Part shown: in pieces, positions 22,753 to 32,985 of the stretch
Position numbering within the stretch: the first letter of the stretch is position 1
How the letters are laid out: the number at the start of each line of letters is the position of its first letter
Assembly: GCA_025765595.1 (NCBI GenBank)
Contig: JAIVFH010000008.1
Location: forward strand, 372,001-436,000
DNA from: Obelidium mucronatum
Taxonomy: Eukaryota; Chytridiomycota; Chytridiomycetes; Chytridiales; Chytriomycetaceae
Reading direction: 5' to 3'
DNA length: 64,000 nucleotides
Position numbers and translations under genes: made by a program
The notes under the pieces: model-generated
Databases searched by the model: none
The model's input: the letters and a program-made list of their open reading frames with translations, nothing else
Told to the model about the DNA's origin: nothing

Positions 22753-23783
22753 ATGAGTGCCCCACTGAGCTCAGTCGAACAGTTTTCTAATGGTATGACA
22801 AATTATGTCGGCCTTGTGACATTTGGAACTGTTATTGTCATGGTAACAAACGGAACTTGGAGAGTAAGCTTGAAACCAGCGACACGTAAGAAGAGAATAC
22901 CATAAAATAGAAGTACCAAATATTCTCTTAAAAAATATTATAAAATCGAGTAGTTGTGAGATGGATGGCCTATTTTGACGCGTTGAGCTTCGTCTTGCTC
23001 TTCGCAGCCAATGCCAACACAGACACGATTCCCACTTGCCCACACAGAAAGATTCTCGTTGGAGGGTCGGATTTCATATCCTCTTTAAAAGATACAGCAA
23101 AGTACGGCTATCTTGCGTACAAAGCTCTCGCTATATCGGGACACGCAAAGAAGTTTTATTACGTTACGTACATTGTGATGGGCATCAACGCGATTTTATA
23201 TTGGAGCTACTTGATCATCAATTATACTTTTACAGATGGTTGTAAACCGCGTCTTTCTTACAATTACCCATTGATTATCATGTTTTTTTATTGGAATGTG
23301 GTGGAATTTGTATCTGCTGGGTTGATGCTACATAAGCTGTACAAGGTGAAGTTTGGTTTGGAGGTCGTCGGAGCGGCATTGGACAGCGAATTGGATGCAA
23401 TTCGAAAAAAAGAGCGACTGCGGCTGTTATTGGCGTGTTTGGGAATGATCCCTATCACGGTCATTCAAACAGCGTGGTGAGAGTTCCTGAAGTGTGGTAT
23501 TCTTATACGTCTAACCATTTTGATTTACCAAAGTCAGTGGATACCTGCTTTGAGACCATACAACTTTTCGAGGACGTACTTTATTTATTGCCAGCTGTGG
23601 TTGGTTGTTGGATCTCAACAGACCACAACACCGGCCGGAAGCGAGCGCCGCAGTGAATACTCTCACGTGCAATCGAATGGAACAACAGGAACTAGGAAAG
23701 AAAGCCTGATTGGGCAATCTCAAACGCGTTCACAAAAAGATCAAGCAACCAGTTTCAACGGAAAGCGTTTTTCTTTTAATTAA
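22753..23783 (+). CDS. Multi-pass membrane protein of unknown function
   Basis: Exon 1 starts at ATG 22753 (MSAPLSSVEQFSNG) and holds one membrane segment (GLVTFGTVIVMVTNGTW). A donor near 22888 (CGTAAGAAG) joins, in phase, the acceptor at 22953, giving LKPATLVRWMAYFDALSFVL. Further membrane segments are FYYVTYIVMGINAILYWSYL, PLIIMFFYWNVVEFVSAGLM, RLLLACLGMIPITVIQT and TYFIYCQLWLVV. A seven-helix topology is likely. A Ser/Thr/Gln-rich cytosolic tail ends at 23783. The tail may instead splice at 23770 to an exon starting at 23819, ending at 24156. I do not recognise the family; it resembles neither the class C receptors nor a known channel. Confidence 0.6.
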
Positions 23784-24094
23784 CAACCCTTTTTATGTTT
23801 TCCCTCAATAAAATACAGTTATGCGGATCAACATCGCCAACACCATCGAAAACAAGAAGCTTTCTCGAATGATCAAGATCAGAAAGCGAAAGTTTGGTGA
23901 TAATTTTGATCCAAACCATCCGTCGATATCAAGGTTGGTTGTCACGAACTCAACTGCAAGCAGCACTAGCCAGGCATCACTTGTGGCATCATCCAATTCC
24001 ACAGAAAGTGAACCACCACAAGAGGTTTGGCTCAGCAGTGAATTAAAACAAATCAGAGTTAAAATCATTCAAAAAGCAGGCAAGACCGCCAGCA

Positions 24095-26456
24095 ATGCTT
24101 TCCAACACTCCAAAGCGCAAACGAGACGAAAGCAAAGAAGCGACTGGCTTCTTTGACAGCAACTGCTTCAATGCCCAGCGTGGTTTGATTGACCGTCTGA
24201 GGTCTCTTGGCTTGGACAAGTACGTTGAGTTGCCGCAGATTGCCACGATGGGAGACACAAGCAGCGGAAAGTCAAGCGGTAAGTCCTTCTGTCGCCTGTG
24301 AATTTCATTGAAACAAACCGACTTTGTTGGCAGTTTTGTCTGCAATCTCTGGGATTCAGTTTCCATCAAACAGCGAATTGACCACTCGATGCCCAACCCA
24401 ACTGGCCTTGGATATCGTGTTTGCTCGGCTATAAACCATCATAAATTGAATTAAACCCTCAGAATTACGCACCTGCTTTCCATGGAACAGTCCGTCTCGT
24501 TCGGTACAACAAAAGCAAGGAAAAAGAAGAAAAACCGGACTATCAAAGCTCTCTCCAGTCCAGGTTTCTATCCCACATTACTCATTTTTTAACCTTTCAT
24601 TCTTGGTTCTCATGCGTTCACCTTACAAAGATGAAATCGAACATGAGATTCTCCGCCTTACCAAAAAACTTGTGGAAGAGGGACAGGTCATCAGCGATGA
24701 CATCATTTCCATTGAAGTGTATGGCCCCACTTATCCGGATCTTACGTTGCTTGATTTGCCTGGTCTGGTGCGCACCGTGGCTGATGGGGAATCAAAATCC
24801 ATCATCAAACGCGTACGTGATTTAGTTGATCGCCACTTGAAGCAAGAACGGACAATTATTCTGGCCGTTGTGCCGGCAAACGTTGACATCCACAATACGG
24901 AGATTCTCCAAGCTGCTGAAGAAGCCGACGTTGATGGACTCCGCACAATTTCCATCATCACCAAACCAGATCTTATAGATCCTGGTGCTGAAAAAGCAGT
25001 CATTGATCTCTTAATGAATCGCAAAAAGGAGTTGAAACTAGGGTACCACGCCGTTCGTTGCCGTGGACAGAAGGACTTGAACGAAGGAGTGTCCATCTCA
25101 GACGGAATTGAGCTAGAAAAAGAGTTCTTTACGCAAAAAGATGCGTGGAAAGACGTGGATCCCGAGTATTGGGGAATTTCGAATTTGACTGAAAAGCTTG
25201 TCCGTCACTTGGAGCACTTGATTGCAAAGACCCTGTCATCTGTAATCTCTGAGATCAATTCGCATTTGCACAACTGCAAAACGGAACTAAACCAATTGGG
25301 TGAAGCCTTATCAAGCAACGCCGAGCGTCGGGCCTTCTACAGTAACTACGTGGAGAAAGTTTGCGTGTTGATGCACGCGAGTACCAACGGGAACTTACAA
25401 CCACCAGTTTTTTGTGATGCAAAGTGGCAGCTGACGCGATCGACAACCGAGCGCGTGCTCTTCTTCGTAAAGAAGACGACAAGTTCCGTGAAATCATTGG
25501 CAAGACCAAAGCCCCAGACTTCAAGTCCCGAAAAGAAGATTCCAAAGTTGGCGACTACGTGGAAGTGCATGCAAATAATCCTGATACTTTGAAGAAACGC
25601 TGGATCATTAAACAGGTTACAGCTTTTGCGGAAAAGGGGGGAGTCAGCGCAGCCGACAATGGTGGGGCCTGCGGAAACTTTCCTTGCAGCAGACTGGAGA
25701 CCGCTGACAGTCACGGATTTGACTGCACTCAAGCAGCAAATCTCTGATAATCGAGGAGATGAAATTGCCGTTTTCCCCAGCTACAATCTCTTCCAAAGTC
25801 TTGTTTGTGACTATGTGCAAACGTGGGAAAGCCCCACTCTCAAACTGTTGGAACAGTACGAAACTATTCTATCAGCTACTTTCAACCGGGCGCTCGAGCA
25901 AAATTTGCCTCCAAAGTATGACCGCGTCAGACTCCGCACTGCTGCTACAGTTTCCAAAGTGATGGAAGCAGCCAAAAAGACCACCATGCAGGTCCTACAG
26001 GATGCTCTATATAACGAGCGCCGACCTTATACGCAGAATTCAAACCTTTATGAAACGTTAGCAAAATTGAGAGCGGAGCCTTTGATTGACGCACTCGAAA
26101 AACTTTGCACACCAAAAGGTCGCTTGATTCATATTGATGCAGTGATTGCAATCATGAAGAGTTTTGGGGCTGGAACAGCTAGCAACGAAGACCGTGAGGC
26201 GACAGAGTTGCAGATTGCTGTAAAGGCTTATTTGGAAGTCGCCAAAACTCGATTCATTGATATGGTTCCCATGAAGTTGGAACAGCATTTTGTGCGTGCT
26301 GTTGTTCAAGAGATCAAGAATCAGTTATCTCTTGTTTCGGATGACGTGTTGGAGGCTGTTTTGCAAGAAGCGCCGGCGGTTGTGAGACGCAGACATGATT
26401 TGACTTTGAAGCTCAGATCTTTGGTTCAGTCAAAGGAAGAGATTCAAAACTTGTGA
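24095..26456 (+). CDS. Dynamin-superfamily (Mx/dynamin-like) GTPase with two frame breaks
   Basis: Exon 1 starts at ATG 24095 and ends at 24278 inside the P-loop (GDTSSGKSS). Exon 2 starts at 24334 and supplies VLSAISGIQFPS and TTRCPTQL (G2). Later exons carry LTLLDLPGLV (G3) and IITKPDLID (G4), then the stalk region. No PH or proline-rich domain is seen, so it resembles Mx-like dynamins rather than classical dynamin; the family drives membrane remodelling. From about 25420 the coding frame shifts (AADAIDNRARALLRKEDDKF), and near an A4G6 run at about 25640 it shifts back (AADWRPLTVTDLTALKQQ). The net change is zero. No splice pair of reasonable length explains both shifts. They could be assembly errors or a real compensated pair. 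A polyadenylation-like AATAAA follows at 26468. Confidence 0.8.
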
Positions 26457-26510
26457 TACCCCCCCAAAAATAAACGTGAGGAAGTGAATCTTGAATTTAA
26501 TTATTACACT

Positions 26511-29500
26511 TCACATGCCAAATTGCTCCAAGAGCTCGTGTGTCCAATCCAAATCACTTTCAACATCGTTGCGTATTCCGGCTTCTCCGCCTGCAGCCAC
26601 CCCCAACCAGCGAGATGGAGGCGCGTTCATCATATTGTGAGCAACATCCCTAGCCTGCTCCAATTTTCCATAATTATTGTCTAAACCATCATCAGATGCC
26701 TTGGCCACACTTGCGTCGAGAACCGTTTTCGGCACAGAGCATCCTGTGTAACAACCATTACGAAAGTAGAAGGCCAAAAACGAAACCCATTGCGGATCAG
26801 ACTTTTAAAATAAAAAAAGGTTATTATTCCTGCACGGGGAAAAGAAAGCAAACTGAAAAAAAAAAAAAAAAAAAAAAAAAGAATTACACTCACTGCCAAC
26901 AAATTTGGATTTCCAATAATTATTAACAGCGCCTGAGCTCGCGTTAACGCTACATTCAATCGGGCAGGGAAATGCACCACACCCAAATTATTTCGTAAAT
27001 CGCTGGTCAAATATTTGGTACGTGTTGCGTACTGTAGAAATCAAAATGATGGATCGTTCCATCCCTTGGTAATCTTCAACGGTTCCAACATCGACTGAAC
27101 CCAAACGGTTGGCTCGCAACAATTCCCGAATAACCTTTGGAAATATTAGCTCGAGCATCAGCCAAAAAAAAAAAAAAAAAAAAAAAGGTATGTAGAAGTA
27201 GATCACAAGCCATACCTTGACTTGTTCTCTGAATGGAGAAATGATACCAAAATCTTTGAGTCCAACTCCTTCCAATCGACTCAACAAAGTCACGTATTCA
27301 AGAATCTTGGCCGCCTCCGCAGGATTATACCACGCTGCCGCTGATCCCTCACTTTCATTATTCATTGATGCCTGGTTCAAAGATCGTTCCTCCTTTGCTT
27401 GAATTCCGTAAAATAGAATAGGGATATCTGGATTCGGTAGAAAAGAAGCTCCAATAAATGCATGCGTTAATGATTTAGGCGCTTCAGGCGTAAGTGTGCC
27501 GTTGTAATACAAGTGTGATGGCGTCATAAGGAAACCTATCGCACCAAAAACACCTTGAATAAGCGGGGAGAAAAAACAGCAAGTAAATGCACTACAAAAC
27601 TTGGGTGCGAGCGGTAATTATTGATCAAATTCGCAAATGGTGCAACGCAATCATTCAGAACGAGACTCGCTGCTTCATTGGCATCTGGAGGTATTGCAAC
27701 AGCGTCCACATTTAACGTCCGAGGAATACATCGACTTTCTGGATGATCTCGATAAAGAGGTCGTCGAATCAATCTTTCAAAGTAACTGACTCCAAGACCA
27801 TGTCTCCTGGCGGCTTCGCTGTGAACAACAGGTCCCAGCTGTTCAAAAAAAAAAACAAAAGTCATATTTAGAGTTTCATGCACCCTGAACAAGGAAGTAA
27901 AAACGAAAGCTTCAACCTGCATATGATCCCCTGACAGTATCAGCTGAGGAGAAGCGACTCTTGCGTTCGAGATTAATGGCTCACAAGCAACAAGAGATAT
28001 TGGAATCATGGACTCTGGTTCAGTTGCCTGCCCCGCCTCGTCAATAAACAAATGCTATGTAGATAGAAATTCCAGGTTAAAAAAAAAGAATCAAACAAAG
28101 CGCCAATCTAACCGTCCAAAACAATCCGCGTTGTGAGTCATCTACACCATATGAAAAAAACGGATTCATTGTCTTCAATCGGTCTCGATATACTTGGTAC
28201 GTCTCATTCATGAACGTGTTGCTGAGCCCACACTGCATCAGCAGACCAGAATCTTCACAAGCAGACACTACAACTCGCTTTTGCAACAGAGATTCCATTG
28301 AAGGAATACTAAACACGCTTGTTCCCATGAATACGTGAGGATTGATAATATCAGGTTCATTCACACTATATGTATATGCAAGAATTTCGCCAGGTACTTC
28401 TGAGGATGGACGTGTGGGTGGGTTGAATCGAAGAAGCAACTGCGGACTCAAGAATTTTTTTAGTCGGAGTGTGAGAGTATCGGCAGCACTGTGGCTGGGA
28501 GCACAAGCCAGAATTCTTGCATCAGGTTGAAGAGTGATGATCTGGAAGATTGCCTCAATGACAGTTCTCGTTTTCCCTGTTCCCGGTGGACCCCACACTA
28601 GATAAGGAATATCCCCGTACTTGTTTTTAACAATCGCAGAAACCGCTTTCTGCAAATTATGTCTTTTTTATAAGAACAAGAAAGTTTTGCGGTTAAAAAC
28701 TCATTTCGTACTTTTTGAATCCAATTCAATTGGTCATCGCGAAAGTCAAGGCCAAGATCCAACGACGTTTTGGCTTGTGTTCCTAGACTCATAATCGCGT
28801 CCTCTGGTTCTGGAAATATAAACTTGCGGGCATACCCTGTTTCCACGTGCTTCTCGAGATCCAACAGACTTCTCGTTGCGTATCGTAGAGCAATATCTGT
28901 GTACTGAAACTCAATATTGAACAGGTCGTTTGCACTCCAATTGGGCAATTCGGGATGGTGGAAATAAACAGCAGACTTGCGCCGAACAACGTCTAAAAAA
29001 CAAAACTGTCAAAAGAAAAAATAAAAGAAACGACACAGGCAAGCCGCAAACAAGGCAAAAATCATACTAAAGACAAAAGCCTTTGTGGGAAGCAATTACA
29101 AAACAGAAGAAGAAAAAAAAAACAAAAAAAAAAAAAAAAAAAGAAACCTCATATTCGTTGCCGTCGAATGGAGAAACTTTTCTCAACTTGATCAAGTCCC
29201 CAATTTGGATGTTTGGTGAATCTTCAACCACTCCGGGAACAGCGACTTCCCATAACGCAGCTGATCCCAAAATCCTGACTCCATACATGGTGAAAGATTT
29301 CATTTCTTGAATCCGACTTCCAGCTTCCAATCCAACCAAGTGGATATAGCGCTGGGAATATGTCGTGTGCAAAAAAGGAAGAATATCGGATGCGTCTGAT
29401 TGTTGGATAACGAACGGTACATTAATGACTCCAAGTGCAATTTGAGATGCCTTTTCTGAAGCATATTCGATTTCTACTTTGGAGCCTCCGAGAGCTCCAT

Positions 29501-30348
29501 ACGCCGGAGAAATCCAGAGCAACACATACATGTACAAATAAGGAGCGGGAGGTGGCGGGCCGGGATATTCTCTTGCCGGAATCATGTTGATATCTTAAAA
29601 AATTATGGAAAAGACGAATCAGCATACCCTTAACGTAATACTCATTTGTACCTTTCAACCAATCGGGTATAAATGGCTTGGCGAAAATATCCATTCCTTG
29701 AATTTGTTTGTTCAGCTGTGTTGCATCCACTATTACGACAACAGGTCGGACTATAAAGAACTGTGATTGTCCTGGCGGACCATTGTCCCAGCTGCTGTTG
29801 GGCACTTTGGAGCTGAAGATATCGTTTTCATTGTCTTCATTTGTGGTCTTGGCGCCCTTTGCATTGAAAGAAAGAACAAGCCACGACACAACTGCCCCAT
29901 AATCTGACAAGGTTGAAGGATGCGCCTTGACAGTCACAAGAATATTACTTCCTTGAACAAGGCGCGTTTTGCTGTTCAATGAATACGAGAATTCTTTCCG
30001 TTCTGGGATCAAAACACATGTCTCGAGAGTATAAGCTTTCACTGGTGACTTGTTGGACAGAGTGACTACCATCTGGGCCACATTCGTAGGGGCCATCGAT
30101 CCAAAGAAAAGACCCTTTTCCTTTGAAATTGATACATTCGAATGTATTGAGGGCGGTCGCATGAAGCGCTGGTAGTCTGCAGTGAGTTGAGAGCAAAGCT
30201 GGTTTCGGAAATATAAGCGCTTTCGTCAAAAGAAAAAGTTTGGCTTTACTTTCAGCTGAGGTTCGTCGTTTTGATGGAAAAAATTGTTGCTCGCATTTGC
30301 AGACTGTGGCGGGGTAAGGTGCCGAAGAAGTGTCTCGGCTGAAGTCAT
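26511..30348 (-). CDS. SF1 RNA helicase, SDE3/MOV10-like
   Basis: A multi-exon gene starting at ATG 30348 (MTSAETLLRHLTPPQSANAS). The N-terminal region (30190-29650) is followed by PPPPAPYLYMYV and the core. Motifs in order: I GPPGTGKTRTVIEA, Ib ACAPSHSAADTLTLRL, II FIDEAGQATEPESMIP, III LSGDHMQ, then GPVVHSEAARRHGLGVSYFE, IV NNYRSHPS, V VGTVEDYQGMERSIILISTVR split across an exon join, and VI RLNVALTRAQALLIIIGN. The VHS/GLG insert and the order fit the UPF1-like MOV10/SDE3 branch, known for roles in RNA silencing and transposon restraint. Three introns carry long T tracts on the sense strand (26856-26880, 27164-27186, 29124-29142). The gene ends at 26511, convergent with the dynamin gene. Confidence 0.85.
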
Positions 30349-30842
30349 GGATGATTTCAAAAAAAAATTATTTAAATTTAATGAATAAGTTAACTTCTTA
30401 AAAATACCCAAATTAATCTAATCAGCACCCTCCCTGGTACCATTTTCTCCAAACCAGTTGGCTTGCCGCGTGGTATACACATTGGTACGTGATCTTTGCG
30501 GAACATTGAGTGGTACCAAATCCGGCCAGCAATAGTTCCAGAAAAAGTTTTTGTTGCGCGAGCGGTGGTCTTGGTTACAGTTGTGATGGCTCTAGTAGTA
30601 GTCACAACAGCAGTTGTAATTCGGCAGTCCACTTGACGATAGGACCATTCTCAGAGTCAACAAAGGCGTTTTCCCTGCAAGATATCATCAATACCCATTG
30701 CAAAACGGAATCCAAACAGAGAGAAATATGTACACGTACCAAACGGGTTTTTTTTTGCTCAACTCTGATATCCCAAACGATCTCCCGTTTTTGCTCAATC
30801 ATGTAAAAGTCAAGCCCATTCTGCAACAGATACAAGTTGTCG
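30349..30842. other. Unassigned stretch between helicase and surface-protein genes
   Basis: No gene is established. On the minus strand a short frame ends near 30424 and is Cys- and Trp-rich (FGTTQCSAKITYQCVYHAA), like a small carbohydrate-binding tail, but its upstream frame stops within 30 codons. A separate 92-codon minus frame (30880-30602) overlaps the plus-strand surface gene. On the plus strand a Ser/Cys-rich frame could be a 5' exon of the surface protein. None can be confirmed by eye. Confidence 0.4.
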
Positions 30843-31934
30843 ATGGATTGCATTGCCTTTTCTTCAACCAGCGCTTGCAATCTGGCTCAGACGAAAGCTA
30901 TAGCATGCAAAGCCAGCAGCGGAAGTACTGATTGTGTGCTGCCAACTTGCACTTCGCTGTCCAATCAGAACGGGACCTTCACTTCATCCCGCTGCCTCCC
31001 CTCAACCACAGCTGCCAATACGACAGCGCTAGTTTCGAGCCTGTCGCAAATGACAAAAAGCACTGCCAGCAAAGTAGCGATCCTCGGGTTTGCCAGTGGC
31101 AGCGACTGTGGGCAAGAACCAATTAGCGCCAGCCTCCACACGCTCAACACATGCGGCCCCAGCCCGTTTGCAGACAACTCTTATGGAATTGTGTACACGG
31201 ACTTGACTGGCGCCTCGCTCTTCTTCGACGCCGCCAGCGATGCGCTGTGCAAAACACTCAAGCCGCAAACCCGCGGCTTGTCGCTTGGCGCCGCTTCTTC
31301 TTCGCCCGCGTGCGCCAACGACCTCAAAATATCGACACAATTGCTTTCGTTCAACGGCTTTGCTTCAGTTGCGTACAACTCGCAGGCGAAAGGCTGCCTC
31401 GACCCGCCCGGCCGCCTGACTCTCGCCGCCAGCAACACGCCGTGCTCGCCAATCAAGGAGTGCCAGGCGTCGCGTCCCTTGACCCACCTCTGCCATGCGA
31501 ATGCCTCCGCCTACGATATCGTCGGAGAAGCACAGAGGCTGTTCAAAAACAAACCCTACATCTTGCTGGAGACTTATCCCGACACAAACTGCACGGCCAG
31601 TAGTACGCCGCAATCGAAAGACGCTGTTCTCTTGGACCTGTGCCATTCTACAGGCGATTTGACGGGATCGTTCCGGTATATCCAGCAGCCTGGGAATGGA
31701 TCGATTGTGTATAGCAAGTTCAACCAGCTGAACTGCACAGGAAGTGTTTCTTCACATCGGACTTTCGATGCTGGTGTTGGGCAGTGTGTAAGTCGCGTGA
31801 AGCTTGCAGGGTTGGGGAACGCAATGCCAATGAAGGCATCGAATAGAGCACCTTCGTCTTCTCAATCAGGTGGACTTTCCAAGCATTCCAGCAGCATTGT
31901 GTTTTTATTTTCGCTTCTTTCCTTTTTTGTTTGA
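30843..31934 (+). CDS. Cys-rich secreted or GPI-anchored surface protein
   Basis: An uninterrupted frame of about 363 residues with well over a dozen cysteines, many Ser/Thr/Asn sites (NGTF, NTTA, NASA, NCTA, NGSI, NCTG) and a hydrophobic C-terminus (SSIVFLFSLLSFFV) after a Ser/Gly-rich stretch, the pattern of a GPI attachment signal. The frame itself has no signal peptide, so an upstream exon probably supplies one; ATG 30843 is the first in-frame ATG and the true start is unsure. The stretch 31080-31660 is clearly GC-richer than its surroundings. I know no matching domain. A cell-wall or zoospore-surface location is inferred only from the anchor signal and composition. Confidence 0.6.
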   Translation: MDCIAFSSTSACNLAQTKAIACKASSGSTDCVLPTCTSLSNQNGTFTSSRCLPSTTAANTTALVSSLSQMTKSTASKVAILGFASGSDCGQEPISASLHTLNTCGPSPFADNSYGIVYTDLTGASLFFDAASDALCKTLKPQTRGLSLGAASSSPACANDLKISTQLLSFNGFASVAYNSQAKGCLDPPGRLTLAASNTPCSPIKECQASRPLTHLCHANASAYDIVGEAQRLFKNKPYILLETYPDTNCTASSTPQSKDAVLLDLCHSTGDLTGSFRYIQQPGNGSIVYSKFNQLNCTGSVSSHRTFDAGVGQCVSRVKLAGLGNAMPMKASNRAPSSSQSGGLSKHSSSIVFLFSLLSFFV

Positions 31935-32061
31935 TTGCCGTAGAGAATATAAAAGAATAGACTATGACGGAAAGAACGACAATAACTATTTCCAGCTTCA
32001 AAGATAAAGAAACATCATGATGCCTTTGTACAAAGCAGCTTGGCTTGTAGCGCGCTGTGTT

Positions 32062-32496
32062 TCAACAAGTTAAAATTTCACACTCATCATTCAACATACT
32101 GTTTCTCACATGTTCATCCGACACGTATGCCTCTGGATAATCCTCGTGTTCAAGAGCCCTCTCGGACAATGCTCGCAGCAATGGATTTTCCAAGTGTTCG
32201 TCCATGTCAGCTAGCCCATTGAGTAAATCAGAAACCTGAAACATATCCCCATCCTCTACTGCCTGATCAAGGATCGCAACATCTTCAGCAGGCAGAATGC
32301 TTGGAGGGAGGAAGCGGTATGCGATTTGTATGTCGTTTAAAGGACAACTGACGGGAGGGAAGCTGACTGGAACAACAACAGTTTCCTTCAATCGTTTGAG
32401 GTTCTCTTGCAGTCGCTCGAGCTCCTTTTCTTGTGCTTCCAATTGCTGTTCGAGGGCTCTTGTTTCAGCTTCGTCGGTTTCTGAAGTAGGAGACAT
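32062..32496 (-). CDS. Small coiled-coil acidic protein, unknown
   Basis: Single exon, 144 residues. Residues 10-42 form a coiled coil (heptads in LEQQLEAQEKELERLQENLK). After a Pro/Val linker (VVVPVSFPPVSCP) comes an acidic, helical second half (AEDVAILDQAVEDGDMFQVS, then DLLNGLADMDEHLENPLL). No membrane segment or signal peptide. I do not recognise the family. It borders the duplicated island to its right but shares no visible sequence with the island families. Confidence 0.5.
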   Translation of the reverse strand: MSPTSETDEAETRALEQQLEAQEKELERLQENLKRLKETVVVPVSFPPVSCPLNDIQIAYRFLPPSILPAEDVAILDQAVEDGDMFQVSDLLNGLADMDEHLENPLLRALSERALEHEDYPEAYVSDEHVRNSMLNDECEILTC

Positions 32497-32529
32497 TGTA
32501 AATGTTTATTATTTTACTGTCACTTGTTT

Positions 32530-32880
32530 TGGCTTGGCGGCTAAATTGGCCCATAATTTCTTTTCAACCACGGCCGTGACAGCTGGAGCAACAGCTCAAT
32601 CTCTTTACTGATATAACTGTTCTCGGCCTCCGCTTCTGCTTCAATGGCCTGGAAATTAAAAAACATAACAAGAAAATAGAATTTCCGAATTCTTCACAGC
32701 CGCCGCAGCACTGTTTATCAACACAGAGGTCTTGTAGGCCCCGCGCCTTTTTATGACATACATTATGTTGGTTTTTCGATTGAACGATTTTGAAACAACT
32801 GTCGACTTCAATGCGTTGAAGCGTTGATCGATTGCCGAGTAGAACTCGACGCAATCACTTCACCTGGTCACAGAGTCGAA
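32530..32880 (-). pseudogene. Relic of the 3' end of the island long-gene family (copy a)
   Basis: The stretch resembles 37930-38240 over much of its length: GGCCCAT(A/G)ATTTCTTTTC, a gene-like stop/start-free C-terminal segment, and a shared run into the 3' flank of a long gene (CACTTC-CACCTGGTCACAG). Fragments of the family tail (GACAGCTGGAGCAACAGC) are readable at about 32578, but the frame is broken throughout. I read it as a decayed partial copy carried along in a segmental duplication. Confidence 0.5.
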
Positions 32881-32977
32881 AAAATGTTTATTTTAATCAA
32901 AGAAAAAAAAGTATTATTGGGTGTCCATGCTGTGATTCACTGGTTTTGACCCGCGGGCTATACTGGCCCATGAGACA

Positions 32978-32985
32978 GTTGGAGC
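32978..32985. repeat. Left 8-bp target-site duplication (GTTGGAGC)
   Basis: The same eight bases stand at 35981-35988. Eight-base duplications are typical of hAT insertions. The host frame reads on when one copy and the element are removed. Confidence 0.9.

Noticed and set aside
25405..25660. Two short introns explaining the dynamin frame changes
   Set aside because: The only GT-AG pairs that keep phase would be about 28-31 nt, far shorter than other introns here, and the sequence between reads as protein in the shifted frame.
30424..30880. Minus-strand gene with a Cys/Trp-rich carbohydrate-binding-like end
   Set aside because: Stops interrupt the frame within 30 codons upstream, the candidate splice junctions do not keep phase, and it would overlap the plus-strand surface gene.
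31151..31603. Plus-strand frame of 150 codons inside the surface-protein gene
   Set aside because: Shadow of the GC-rich 363-codon frame; Arg-rich and without family likeness.
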